DNA of 64,000 nucleotides from Atrichornis clamosus (Eukaryota > Chordata > Aves > Passeriformes > Menuridae): assembly GCA_013400975.1 (NCBI GenBank), contig WBMZ01003286.1:1-64000 (forward strand). Reading direction: 5' to 3'. Made by a program: the position numbers and the translations under genes. The notes beneath the pieces were generated by a model. It was not told the DNA's origin. It ran no database searches and worked only from the letters and a program-made list of their open reading frames with translations. The number at the start of each line of letters is the position of its first letter. Positions within the stretch are counted from its first letter, which is position 1. Positions 25,421 to 38,390 of the stretch are shown in pieces.

Positions 25421-28400
25421 CCGTTCAGTGCCTTCTCCTGGTGCATCTGCATGGTCCTGCACATGTGTGGGGCTCCAGAACCCCTCCAGTTTGTGTTTGC
25501 TGCTGCTTTGATGTGACACTTTGTTGTGTGCGGATGGCACGGGTGGTTTTGCTGCCCTCTAAAACCAGGCAGTGCTTTCCTAGGCCTCTCCAGTTTGAGG
25601 ATTTGAAAGCTTATTTTCTTAAAAATTTTTTTTAAGAAGTCCAAAAAACCAAATTTTGATCATTGTTGTTATTATTTGGGGGCTCTTCCTAAAGCACTTG
25701 GCAGCTGTCAGGTGTGAGCATCCAGTGCTGACCCCCTGGCAGAGGCTGCCTGGAGCATGGGGTGGAATCACGGTCTCAGAGCTCTCACACCCAAATAAAC
25801 AGACTAGAAATGACTTGGAGCACCACTTTCCAAATATCCCTTCTCATTCACTGCTGTTCCTATGGGGGGATGGAAAAAGGCACCCAATAAAAGTACAAAC
25901 TGTGTGAGTCAGCCTGAATCTGCTGTTGTGCCTCGTTCTTCCCATTAGCAAATACCACGGATGAGTGTGTGGGGAGGTGGGTATCCCCTCATTCCTAAAT
26001 GACAGCTTGTCTCAGTGCTAAATTCATTAGTGCTGCTGCTCTGATGAACAGTCCCAGCCTTCCAGTCTGGCTCAGTCAATGCCAAGCTCCTACCCAGCAT
26101 CCCTGTCTCTCCCAGATATCCTGGAGGGTGAAGTGGCTGCTGCTGATCTTTCCATTGCTAAGATGAGGATATGCCTTTGCAGGACCTGTGTTGGTGGGAC
26201 AAAGGTGCTGTGGCCTCAGTCCCAGCCTTCAAACACCTGCTAGGAAGTGGATTTTGGAAAGGAATTTCCTGCTGCTCCTGTTGGGGAGGACAAACATCAG
26301 CTGAGGTTTTCAGAGCTGCACTTTGCAGCACAGCTTCCAAACCTGACCCCTCTCTAGGGCTCTTCCCTCGGGTGCTGTGGGGGTCCAGGATACCTAGAGA
26401 TGAGCAGGACTGGCTCCAGCAAATAAATCGTTTTCTTGCAAAGGCTGAGAATTCACAGATCTGAACTCCCCAAGGCTCGTGGGATGGTGATGGGCTACAA
26501 CAAAAAAGCAGTGTTTGGTTAAATTAAGCTTCAACTTGAGGTGCTGAGATAAAATAGAGTTGATATCAGGGTAGTCTTGCTTAAAAAGCAGAGTATTGTC
26601 AGCGCAGACCGAAGTATTCTCCATCTGTTCCCGTGGCTGTTAAGAGCCAATATTAGATAGCTCCGCTGCAGTCTGGGAATCTGCAAGTGAGTGCTCGTGG
26701 CAAAAGCTTCATGTGGGAAGTTTTTTCCCTCCCTTGCCTTGCCTTAGGTTAACTCACACCCGAACCAGTCAGGCTTTGCAAAACTAAGTGTTCCTGGAGA
26801 TGTTTAACATCCTCCACTTTGCCCTGAAAGGACAGGGATAAAAGGGTAAGGTGAAACATCAGCTGGAGGATCTCCTTGTCATCAGCCTGAAAATCTCCTA
26901 ATGACCCAAGATGGGTTTCCTTGCTCTTGGAGCTTGTAACACACGACAGACCTCGAGGTTTTTCTTCTCCCACCTCGTGGGTTTTTCTTTTTTTTTGCTC
27001 CGCAGCAACAGAGCCAAAGTTTTACTGCTGAGGAAAACGATGAAACTTAGAAAACGAGAGGTCTTGTGACAGGCTAACACCTCAGCTTGCTTTGAACTTG
27101 ATAGTGAAATATATAGATACACAATTTTATTTCTTGGTTGCAGGTGGCTTATTCCATGGTGGCATGTGGGTATCTGTGCCCAGCACCACACGTGTGTGCA
27201 CATGCACAGTTATTCTTGCCTCAGCACAACGATTTCCTAACGATCTCTTACCCATCCAAGACAGATTGCTTTTCACGGTTCAGTGGCCGCAGCTCAGGCA
27301 TCCATTTTAATCAATAAAACAGTCAAAAGAGAGAATAGATTTACTTGTTTCTGGTTTTTTACATTTAATTGAAAATTTTCGAGTGATTACAAACATAGCT
27401 ATCGTATAGATTGCGGAGTTTAGAAGACAATAAGTGCCAAAAGAAAAATGTCCCAGGAGCCCAAACTCTTCCCCTTGTGATGCACAAAAGACGTTGGTGG
27501 TTTGTGCCTGGCCTTGTCCTTTCTTCTCCTTTCTCATGGTTTGTAAAAAGTGGGATGGATTTAATGGGGTTTTACCCAGACACTGCAGGGAGCGTCTGCG
27601 GTGGTCCGTGATGAGCAGCGTTAAATCCTCTCACCTGTGAGGAGGGAGAACCTCCCTTCCCACAGAAGCACCAAGTGAAACCTGGAGATGCATCATCCCA
27701 TGAGCCACTTGGTCATCAAACAGGTGTGAGGATGGGCCATAAAAACTCTCCAGATCCAACAAAAAGGGTTTAATTTTAATGAGAGATGAATGAAAAGCAG
27801 TTTCAGAGAAAAAAGTGGTTTTGGTCATCAAGAGGGGAAAAAATATATATTTGCTGTGGTGTTTTTGTGTCAAAACCAAGTCTCTTCTTCAGAGGGAAGC
27901 CATGGGGATAAATAATTGGAGAACAGGAGGGGTTTGGGATATTTGCCAGTGCCCAAACGGTGGGTGCTTCTGTGGTATTTATCCATGATTAAGTTACCCT
28001 TCCCCACTGGATATTGCATTCGATTATTTAATCTGTTCATGGTTCTCAATATGTGTGTCTAAAGGTGGGTGTGTGTTTGTGGGGGTACCACACATATAAT
28101 AATCCTCTTGAAATTTGAATAAATGTATGCATGGAGCAATGATTTGTTGGGTGGTCTGGGGAAAGGGGTCTCCTGGACCCCCATGGTTTCTGAGCTTGCA
28201 GCTTGGATTTATGCCTGAGAAACTTTGCCTTTCTTCTGGGGTTTCTTTGGGAGAAATAACAAGCCATCCTGTGTCTCTGGTTGTAAATTTAATAAACCTG
28301 GAAGCAGCACAGCAGCTGAACATATCAAAGTCATAGACTGCTAACTCCAATGCGGGAAAACTTTCAAAACAGTCATTGAGACCCCTGCGCTCCCTGCGAA

Positions 28401-28554
28401 ATGAGATCTGATTCCTCTTTAAGTTGTTTTTAATAGCTGGAATTACTGAAGATTGGTGTTTACCAGCCCACAGTCGTGCGAGCGAGCTGCCTGGTGGGTG
28501 CCCATGGTGATATCATTTACACTGCTATTCCTGGGATAACCCCTGGAGCACACA

Positions 28555-28665
28555 GGTCCCCTCACAAATTAAAGCTGAACCTCGTGTGCCGCTTGGCTCC
28601 GTCTCCCAGACCGACAATTTCGTCGATACTTTTATTGTCATCTCTGATTTACTCAGCTTCATAGC
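28555..28665. promoter_or_regulatory. Candidate conserved non-coding element
   Basis: AAATTAAAGCTGAACCTCGTG, GACCGACAATTTCGTCGATA and TTTATTGTCATCTCTG keep isolated CpGs in otherwise AT-rich, unique sequence. TTTATTGT resembles a SOX/FOX core. Confidence 0.3.
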
Positions 28666-30812
28666 CTGCTGGCAGCAGGTTTGTTCCAGCATGGGCCAAG
28701 ATGTGGCTCTGGAGGAGTGGTTGTCATCCTCCATCCGTCAAGGGTGATGCCCCTGGCACCTCGCAGGGAGCGTGGCTTTGTCCCCAGCAGCCCAAACCTG
28801 GAGTGCAGCCCTTCGGCAGCTGCTGATTCCAGGCTTGGAGATTCCTTCAGAGAAGAAAACTGGCTCACAGGGTGATTTTATCCAGGTTTAGTCCTGTTTA
28901 TCCCTGGTATGGTGGTGCAAGGTGGAGAACCCTGATGCAAACATTGGATGATGGGCAAATGCACCCCGAACCCTTCGCAACAAAAACAGTTTTGCTGCCA
29001 TGAAAAAAGTTTATGGATTATGGCAGTTCCTGTTCTGCCAGCATTTCAACTCTTCATCCCCAGAGCATTTTATAGATTTAGTGGGATTTTTTCCCCCCTG
29101 CATGCCCCTCGCCAGAAGGAAATGAACATTTTGAGGAAGAACAGATCCTTTTTGCGATTTTCTTTTCAAACGCAAAATCAAATTCTCCTTCAGGAAAAGC
29201 TTCAAATGGAAAACTCTGACCAGCCCAAATTAGGGGGGACTTAATTTACTATGTTAGAATACTTTGAGAGCTGCAGATGAAAACTGCAATTTAAGTGCCT
29301 AATATTATAATTATATACCGATGTGTTTTATTAATGGGATTGAATGCTCGTAGCTTTGTAGTAATGAGCTTTTTTGAAGATCCGTGTAATAGAGTTTTCT
29401 GATGGTGAGGACCCCGGCACGCTGCTCCCTCTGAAAAGCACCTTGAAACTCACGGAGTAGCCAGAGACAGGGTTAATTCGTTGACTTGAGCAGTAATTAG
29501 TTGCCTGTCTCCTGGAGAAGCCCTTCCTGGAGGGGAAGAGGAACCCAAACCTCCTGCTCGTGGCGCCGTATGGAGGATCTGAAATCTTGTGGTGGTGGGA
29601 CGAGTGTCTCTCGAGCAAATGAAGCGTTTTGGGAGCCTTGGAGATGAAAGGTTTTGTGTTGACAAATTAGCACTTAGCAGATTGGTAGCATTAAAGATCC
29701 GTGGGTTTGAACAGCGTGTACAGTCGGTCCTTTCTAACACAGGAAGAAATAATTTTCCCATTCTCTAGTGCCATTTGAATGCACTTCTGGTAATAAATGG
29801 GGAGAAAAAATGAAACCCTTGAGTGTTTTCCTGGGCCAGGGCACCCCCTCCCACCAGCATTAGGTTCAGTCAGTTAAAATGATACATGTTGATAGCTTGC
29901 ATATTCCATGTGGAAAAACCTGGAACGATGCTAACCTGGGTTCTGATTTCATTTTTAAAGAAAATGCTGATATGGGAAATTCTGATTGTTTTTTTTTTTT
30001 TTTTTCTTATTGTGAATTTATCACAGCTCACTTTCCTGGGAATTAATTTTGACTTGGAGAAATCAACATGTTGTATTAATTACATTAATAAATAACATTA
30101 ATTATATAACTCTTAGGGCATAAGAATTCAAGGCCTTTTAAGACTGAGTAGGGAGAACATTGAAAATAAAGTGGCAAATTTTAGAGCTGATGTAGTGTGA
30201 ACTGGATGTTTCTCACTAGGAGTCTTTTGACAGGAAAAAGTAACTTTTCAAGAAACACCACAATGTTCTTTACAAATCTTGCTTTTCTCTAAATGCTTCC
30301 CTTCTATGCAGGTGTGTAATTAGCTTTTGTCAACTTTTGTATGGGCAGTTTTCATTTTGCACTTTCTTTGGATGCCGTGGCTGCTTTTCTGAAATAGCTG
30401 GAAGTTTTGTTTCCCTCCCTGGCATCTTTAGTCTCCGATTTTCGTGAAGAGAAAAAATCATGTTTGGCTTCCCCTCACTGGTTAGGTGTCCTTGATGCAT
30501 TTATTTAGGAAATGCAAAGCCAGGCTAATGTTCACCCTTCTCCCTTTGTTAATTAACCCAACGTGTACAGTCGCATTTTATTTGGCAGCTTGGCTTGAGT
30601 GCCCAGCTGCTGGGAGATGAGCCATGAGAGGAGAAACAAGAGCTTTGTGTTGAGTTATTACGTGGATTTTTGTAGCTTGGTGATGTTCCCTAGAACATCT
30701 GCTCCTTGGTAGTTGCCCGTCCATCTCAGATCCTTCCAGGAATGATGGAACAAGGGAAGGTGGGAAGATGGGGGTGCAAATGGGAAAATGGGATGCAGGG
30801 TGAGATACTTAC

Positions 30813-31041
30813 CATGCTGCTGATGGATGCTGGTGTCTGCATCAAAGAGCAAAGTCTTGGGAACTTCCTCAGGGCGAACCCACCTCCCTCCTCCCAAAAA
30901 TGTCTGGCTTTCAGCATCATCCTCAATGACTTGTGGCACACTGGGTTTCGTGTGGGAGGGATGGCAGGAGATGGGAAGATCCCTGTCCCGTGCGTTCTCC
31001 AGCCTCTCCTTCATCCCTTCTGCTCCTCTCATTCATGGTTG
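30813..31041 (-). other. Weak exon-like segment, minus strand
   Basis: On the minus strand a pyrimidine-rich tract ending in ACTGACAG (acceptor-like) is followed about 229 bases later by CATG|GTAAGTATC, a near-perfect donor. Inside is an ATG-started open frame with residues RWVRPEEVPKTLLFDADTS, open through the donor. I recognise no protein. The frame has a stop immediately upstream of that ATG, so the segment would have to be a first coding exon or non-coding RNA. Chance frames of this size are common in the window. Confidence 0.15.
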
Positions 31042-32499
31042 CTGTCAGTAATGAGGTGGGAAGACTGGGCAAGGAGACAGCTCCAGTGCCACCCTGTCCA
31101 CCCCCACATTATCCTGCCTTATTACATTGTAATAAATTGAACCATTCCACTTCATTATTTCATATTTGAGGAGATTTATAGATTGTCCTGGTGGCTGAAG
31201 AGGCAGTGATTAAAGGAGCAATGTGCTAATGAATGAGCCTCAGCACAAAGCCTTTTTAATTAATGCACAGCCCAGGGGCTGTAAACGCCTTGCTGATAAC
31301 AAGCCTGGCCCATTCAGGACATGAACTGACAACTTTGCACAGAATGAAGGCTTATGTGGAGACATGGGTATGGTATTGAAATGGCAATTAAGGCTAATAA
31401 AATGATTTGTCTGCCTATCCATTGCCCTCCTTCCCTACGCCCAGCCCTTTCTCTGCCTCAGAAGTAATGGCAGGTGGAGATTTCATTTGGCTCTTCCAAC
31501 CCTTCTTTGGTGATTTAATTTACAGGCTGCATCTGTTCCTTCACGTGGCTCTTTCAGTCACTTTAGAGATGGATTTTCACTCCAGGCTATTGTGAACTCG
31601 CCTGAAATTTCCCTGAGTCAGGTTATTTTGTCCAGTGTTTTCAGCTGGCTTTCTTTTTATTTTTTAAAAACTTTTCTAATGGAGTGTGTTGCTGGGAGAG
31701 GAGGCAGTGAACTTGTTGGCAATGCTGTCCATCCATGGATTCATCCCTGACTGCAGGCTGGTCAGAGCACTTGGATAAGCAAAGAGTGGCTCACACAGCT
31801 CTGGGACAGGAGGGAGCCTGCCAGGGTGAGGTGTCAGCTCGCTGCAGGGTGCCCTCAAACCTATCCCTGATTTCTGATGGGTTTCATGTCCCCTTCCTGC
31901 ACGTTCTGTGCTTGGTTTGGTGTTGTTATGTGCTGCTAAAGGCTCCACACTCTGGAAAAAGTGAATTTGAAAAAGTGCATTAAGGAATAAGTCAATGCTT
32001 AAATAAACCCTGGTGGTAAACTGGAAGTACCTGTTGTCCTTGGGAAGTTCCAGGGCAGATGAACAGCACAGACAGGTCATTGCTGCTCCACTGAATCCTG
32101 AGGAATTACCCTGGTTTGTGCCATATCTTGCCTGGTGGTGCTTGGGTGGGTTAAATGCTGTGCCCTGGGTCAACCTTGGAGCAAAACCCCCTTGGTGTGT
32201 TCAGTAGCGCACAGGAATCAAACCAGACATCACTGGTGCTGTACAGGGCCTGGCAGCTCTGGAGTATTTGGGAAGTGCTCCATGCCTCTGAGCATCCCCA
32301 GTGCCTTGGGAGAGATGAGGACCCCAAAGCCTGGCACCACCCCTTCTTCTCAGTGTTCAGCTTCTCCATTTTGCCTCACTGAATCCCTGACAGTCAGAAG
32401 CACTATTTTTCAGTAAGGGACGTGGGAAGAGAAGGTGGCAAACTTTTGAAACAAAATAGAAAGAAAAAAAGACAAAAATATAAATGATGCTGCTTGTGG

Positions 32500-32650
32500 C
32501 CTGCAGATTTAATGATATTTGCCCATTTGATTGATGAAGATGACGAACGAGGCTTCGTGGCCTGTTGAGGGTGAAAAGTCTAAGTACCAGGATGGAGAGT
32601 AAATCAATCACTTCCCGCTCCCGCGCCAGATGGGATCATCAGTTACCTGC
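32500..32650. promoter_or_regulatory. Candidate conserved non-coding element
   Basis: TTTAATGATATTTGCCCATT, GATGAAGATGACGAACGAGG, AGTAAATCAATCACTTCCCG and CGCGCCAGATGGGATCATC form a unique CpG-retaining block with homeodomain (PBX/MEIS-like ATCAATCA) words. Confidence 0.32.
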
Positions 32651-33529
32651 GGATCCCAGCAGTGCTGTACATTACCCCTGGCTGAGGGACAGCATGGCAG
32701 CGGTGGCTGCTGCCTCCTCTCTGGAGAGATCGATAACCCGTGGCCAGGGGAAGCAACACGACCTAAATGGAACCACTAAAACTCCTCTCCAACTTGATTC
32801 CTGCGTCAGGTTTTGTAGCTAATGTACACGTTCCAGTAAAGGGTTGGACTGGACTTCGGGCCGTGCAGTGCTGTGCTCTTCAGGGCCAGGTGGGACACAT
32901 GAGCTGGAGCACGCGGTGAAAAGTGCTGGTGGCTTGTTGAAGAGTAACCTTCTCTGAGTGCTTGTGGACTATGTTCTTTATTTTTGTTTGTTTGTCTCTG
33001 TGTGGTTTTTTATGGTTTTTATTTAGCATTTGAGCACTTGGTCCTCATTTCCATGCTGAAGCCCACAGGGTGGGGGTAAAGAACAGTTCTGTCCTTGCTT
33101 TGGGCAGAGGAATTTGGGTTGCAGGAGCTGAGGGTGGGAGTTGTCTCAATGCTGGACTCTCAGAGCAGTCAGAGGTCTCATTCCTTTGGCATCACATGCC
33201 CTCTACATGCCATTACCATGTCACACCTTCTTTGGGCCAGCTCTGTAACTTTATTATTTTGAGTAATATTTCCCTTATACTTGGCAGAAGTCCATGAATT
33301 ATTTGAGGGTGTGTTGGTGAACAGGGTTTGACAAACAGTTGCTCAGAACCGTGTAACAAGCTCAGGACATGGGATGTTCATCAAAAGTTTGGGGGTTTTA
33401 TATTTCCTGAGTTCCACCAGCCTTGTGAGCAGAGCCAATGTGATTTATGGCTTTGTGTTATGTTCCTGTGAAACTTGCAGGATTTTGATATAAAATTCTC
33501 CCAGCTTTAACTATCAGGTTTCACCTGAG

Positions 33530-33690
33530 CCATGTTTTGGAGGCCGTTAATTCTTTATGTTGTCATTTCTGAAGACCCTTTTACAGCAGGAGCTCGGCAT
33601 TATATAGCACTTAATAATGGGCATGTTACACTCCAGAGTAAAGAACATTCTGCCGTGTTCAAACCTCTTACAGTGATCACTGCAACTGCT
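33530..33690. promoter_or_regulatory. Candidate conserved non-coding element
   Basis: GGCCGTTAATTCTTTATG and TATATAGCACTTAATAATGG are AT-rich unique words. A 112-codon open frame (33532-33870) covers the block but has no recognisable domain. Confidence 0.25.
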
Positions 33691-36062
33691 GATGGCCAGG
33701 ACAAATGTGCACAGTGTTTTGCAATGTATTTGTGTAGGGAAGCTCCATTCTGCTCAAAGAGTTTTTGGGTTGTAATTTATGCTCAAAGGTGCCGGAGGAT
33801 TTTCACACCAGCTGAGTTCTGTTGTCTAATAAAGTCCCAAGTTGTGTCAGTGGAGAAGGAGAAGCCGTGAGCTGCCCTTGGGAAGAGTCCATCCCTCTTG
33901 TTGACCTGGTCCATTGACCCCCCCAGTTTATTATCAGGACTCATTGGAGATCTGGCCTTAATTACATGGCCTTAATATTATTAATTTAATGTCCTGCTCA
34001 GACAGAGATGCTGCCACAGGCAGAGGTCCTTGCCAGCTGTGAAGAACACGATGGGAAGTAAAGGAAGGAGGATGTTGTGGTGGTGCAGGGAAGTGGGAAC
34101 TGAGGTCCTTGTGATGTGCATGTCCAGACCCTGAGTTTTAAAAAGGGAGATGTCGTGAGCCAGGCTTGGCCCCATCACAGCACATTCAGAACCAGTGCAT
34201 TAAACTTGCAGGTAAACTTTCACAGGTGATGTGAAAAAAGAGGAGGGATGAATTTCAGGCAGGACTCATGAACAGGGATGTCTCAGTGTGGTTTTTTCCT
34301 CTGGATGTGCTGCAGACTCCTTCTGTGACCTTGAGGATGTTTTCAAATCTTTCTTTTCTTCTTGTATCTGTGCTTTCTAGGGCAGGGAGCATCTCTTGCA
34401 ATGTGTACTTAATTGAGGTTTGCCTCTTGTTTGAAGTCTCTGGGCACTGCTTTTGATATCAATAACAATCATGGTAGTGAGAGACCAAAGACAAAGGAAC
34501 AATTCCCAGGAAAAATAGAGCTGTAGTGCTCTCCTGTATTGGTAATTCAGGGGTAAGGTACATAGATGAGTTTTAACAAGAAATAATAAGGACTGAGGAG
34601 CTCAGGCTGCAGTTCTAGTGGGGACTGAAAGCTGGTGTATGTGAACAAGCTTTCCAGACATCCCTGTGCTCTTTTCCCTGGGTGGGAGGGTAGGAAGGGG
34701 AATACAAATGTTTCCTAAGAGGACCTGTTTGAATTCATAAGGATAGAGCCTGGAGCAGGGGTTTGAGATGGGCCCTGAATCACAGGCAGGAGTAGAGGAC
34801 TTGGGGAGCAGAGCCTCCCCCAGTAAATCCATGCAGCACCTCACTTGCAAATACGTGAATTGAAGGGCTTTTTTCAGGTTGGAATTGCTGACTAAATCCA
34901 GGACTTCTATCCAGCCCACTGCAGTCATTAGAGAGGGCCTTAAACTCATTCTCTCCTTTTCATTAGCATTGACCATTAGCTCTGGAGAGCCGTGTTATTG
35001 ATATAAATGTCTTTGAAACCTCCCGAGCTCCAGGCTTTGACGGATTTCATAGGCTGCTTGGGGAAAGTGTTTCTTTTCATCAGTTTTGAATTTGTCACTA
35101 TTTCAGTGGAATCAAAGGGGACTTCTTGTGTTGCAAGGCAGGGAGGGTAGAAATACCAGATGTACTTTGTCTCTCTCATTCATTAATTCATATACATTTA
35201 TCATAAGACTTCCTATTTGTCTCCTTTTTAAGATAAATAATCTCAGCCCTTCCAATTTCTTGTCATAAGGAGACAAGAATGATTTAAGGACCTGGAAAAG
35301 TTCCATATGACAAGGGATGCAGAGACTGGTATGCTGAGTCTGGTCCTTTCATTTCTGGAGGACAGAGCAGAAGATGGAGATGACTGGGTTGAACATCCTG
35401 GTTTCTCTGCAGATGTCCCGTGGCTAACACAGGGACAAGTGCATGGAAACACATCTGTCCACCCCATTTTTCCTGTTGCCCATTCTGGGCTGGGATAAGT
35501 TTGAGTTTAGTATGGAATAAGACACATTTGATAGGAGCTGTCTGTATGGCCTCTTAGTTCCAGCCTCAGAAGAGGATGCTGAACATGTTTGAGTCATTTC
35601 CTCTGTAGGCATGTTTTATAACTTGGCTGAGGTTACAGCTGTGGTATTTGTTTAAGATCTGATCTAGATCTCCTGTAATTGCAAGGTATCTTCTAGAGGA
35701 TTTGGAAGAGCTAGGCTGCCTTATTCCCTCCCTCCTAATTTGAAGGTTATGCATCACTGTTTTCCCCTGGAATCCAACAGTCTTTCTTGGGATACTCGGG
35801 AGGATCAGAGGAGGAGTAGCAGCAGCTCTGTTTTAGGGTACTAATCCTATTGTAAATCCCAGCATTTGTATATCTCTAATAATAATTCCTGGCACTGGAA
35901 TGATGGTTTTAACACACCCGTAAAGAAATAGGGTAAACACTGAGCTAATCCTCTCAGTGCCCGGGGAGCAGCAAGGTGAACAAGAAGTTAATGTTTGTGG
36001 GGTGGCTGGGGCTGCTCTCATTTCCCTGCACATGGAGAGGACCCTGGGAGCAGCTGATGCGA

Positions 36063-36096
36063 GGAGGGAATGTCTGGAGAGGAGGGAATGTCTGGA
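36063..36096. repeat. 18-bp tandem duplication
   Basis: GGAGGGAATGTCTGGAGA is followed directly by GGAGGGAATGTCTGGA. Confidence 0.9.
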
Positions 36097-36209
36097 CAGC
36101 TCACCTGAGGGATGTCTCTTGCAGCATCCTCATCTTACCCCTTGCTTAGGAGCTGCCTGTGAGCTCAGATGGAACCAACAGTTTGAGAAATCTCTCCCTG
36201 CAGCCCAAC

Positions 36210-36350
36210 CTAATTTGTCCTGTCAATCCGCTGCTCGCCTTCCCGCGCTCGTATTTAGCACCATTGATTTATTGGATTGCAGGAATATTAAGAACCTCAA
36301 ACTATTAGTCCTGATTATAACTTCTTGGCGGCTTCATCACTCCATGTGTC
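36210..36350. promoter_or_regulatory. Candidate conserved non-coding element
   Basis: CTGTCAATCCGCTGCTCGCC, CGCGCTCGTATTTAGCACC, TTGATTTATTGGATTGCAGG and CTATTAGTCCTGATTATAAC mix CpGs with CCAAT/homeodomain-like words in unique DNA. Confidence 0.32.
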
Positions 36351-37876
36351 TTGCCGTGCTCCGAGGGAGACTGGGCCCTTGGCTGGCTCCTGGCAGCTAT
36401 TGAGCCTCAATTTACCACTCCCCTCCTCTCTGCCTTTCCCTGCTCTCCCAAGCTTTCCTGAACGTGCCTTTCTTGCAGTGACAGGTGTTTTTTAGGGGGG
36501 GCATGGAGAAATGGAACAACTTTCCCAAGCTGAGGTGGGAGGCTCTGCTCCATAGCAGAGCCAGGGAGCTGAGGTTGCTTCTGTCCTCGCCCCGGTGTTC
36601 CCAATGCATTGGAGCTTCCCTTATTTCTCCTCTGCTGCTTCCCATCCCCTCACTCCCTTTGGCCATTGCCAGTTCTCCTGCAGTTGGCGCTGGCTTTTCT
36701 TTCCTACCTTCAATGACCTCTTTGAAAATCTGAACATCTTTTGCCTTAGAGCAGCCTGCAGAATCTCTTCCCTTCTCATCCCTTTTCCAAGTCCTGGGTG
36801 CTTCCAAAAGGAAACGGGGTCATCCCAAGTACAGACGGGAATGCATTTAGCTCCTCTGGAGAGATGCAAATGCCACTTGCAAAGAGGTGCTGCAGTGGCC
36901 CTGGTTTTGAGGCTGGCCTGGATCAAGACAAAAACAGCCTCTGGCAGTGAGGGAGGGGAGGGCAGGGAATTTGGGGTGAGAAAAGTGCTGAAAGGAACAG
37001 TCTGTGCTCCACACTGTGCTGGGGTGTGGTGTGTGTGCAGATGGACCAGGCCCCCCGGGCTCCAGCTGGGGTGTGAGTGCAGGGACAGTCCTTGGAGGGG
37101 CTGTGTGGACTTTCCCAGTCCCCACAGGATTTTGGGGATGTGCGAGGGGGCTGCAGCCCCCACCCTGCACTCTGGCTGGGCTGCGTGGGGATGCAGCAGA
37201 GCTCGTGTTTGTTGGCTTTGCAACTGTCCTGTCCTTTTCCTTGAGTTTTCCCCTCCGATGGGGAGCTGTGGGATCACAACGGAGCCTCCTGAGCCTTCAG
37301 GACCCTACAAGCCATGGGGTCACTGGTGTTTATTGCTCACTGGTGCAGGCTGATGGGGTCTAGCAGCTGCTCCCACAACCAAAGCTGTGCTTTGTAACAG
37401 GGGGCAAGACTTCATGGGGGGAATGGCCTAAGAGGAGTTCTTTATTGGGGGATAATTAAAGAGAAAAGGTTTTTAGCTGAGTCTCAAAGCTCCACGTTGG
37501 TAAGATCAGAGCAGCTCTTACCTCTGCAGTGCTCTCTAAACGATGCTGGCTCTGCCAAGGTCTCCCAAAATCTGGGTGGCTGGGATCCAGTTACCTGCCC
37601 GGGGTTGCCAGCTGTGTGATGCTTTGGAGAGGATGTCATGTCCCCCGCTGACTGTAAAGGGTGAGGGGAGAGGCAGCAGGCTCCCACCACCCCCATCCCT
37701 CCTCCTCTGCATCGGGGAGAGAGCTGCATCCGAGCTGCTGGGAAGTGGGTGGGCTCCTCCATCAGGACCCCATGTGGTATCCCCACTCCTGAGCCTCCTT
37801 CCCTGCCCTCCAGGGGCTTCGTGTTGAGATAAGAGCTCTGTCTCCAGCCCTGTCCATCTTACATCCGTCACGGCCT

Positions 37877-37902
37877 CAGGAATATTTCACAGGAATATTT
37901 CA
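37877..37902. repeat. 13-bp tandem duplication
   Basis: CAGGAATATTTCA occurs twice in direct succession, followed by a third CAGGAA start. Confidence 0.88.
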
Positions 37903-38189
37903 CAGGAAGGGTTTCCAGTCCGCTGGCTCCAGGCTGGATAACACGTCAGGGCGAGCTGCTGCTGAGCGATGGCTGGGGTGTTCTCCACAAGGACCCTTTC
38001 CCAGTGAAAGGCTTTCCATCATTCTTCCCAGCCCTGTGGCCGTGCACTGCTTTAGCCTAATTACACAGCCCTGTAATACATTAATGCACTTCGGCGCTTC
38101 CACCGCGGCTCCCGGCTTTTGCTGCCCACCGGAGAGGCCTGACGTGCCCAGGTCCTCCCGGTGTGGATGTCACCAGAGAGGGGTTGTAG

Positions 38190-38390
38190 GATCACAGAAT
38201 ACCCTGAGTTGGAAGGGACCACAAGGGTCATCCAGACCAACTCCCAGCCCTGCACAGACACCCCGGCAACCCCACCCTGTGCCTGGGAACGTTGTCCAAA
38301 CGCTCCTGGAGCTTTGGAAGCCTTGGGGCCGTGACCATTCCCTGGTTCAGTGCCCCACCATCCCCACCTTTTCCCAGTCATCCTAAAACC
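38190..38390 (-). mobile_element. CR1 LINE 3' fragment
   Basis: The plus strand shows ATCACAGAATACCCTGAGTT, GGAAGGGACCACAAGGGTCA, then CCCACCCTGTGCCTGGGAAC and GTTGTCCAAACGCTCCTGGA. This is the classic order of an avian CR1 subfamily read in reverse. The inner end fades after about 38370. Confidence 0.93.

Larger units (their letters stand above)
25421..36209. other. 5' flank, no confident gene
   Basis: AT-richer unique DNA with scattered TAAT-rich blocks (the stronger ones are listed separately), a T18 run at about 29988-30005 and the weak minus-strand exon-like segment near 31 kb. No CR1 fragment is obvious in this roughly 11-kb stretch. Confidence 0.45.

Noticed and set aside
36595..37353. 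252-codon plus-strand frame with an overlapping 218-codon minus frame
   Set aside because: Both strands are open in the same GC-rich stretch, neither has a domain, and I see no convincing splice context.
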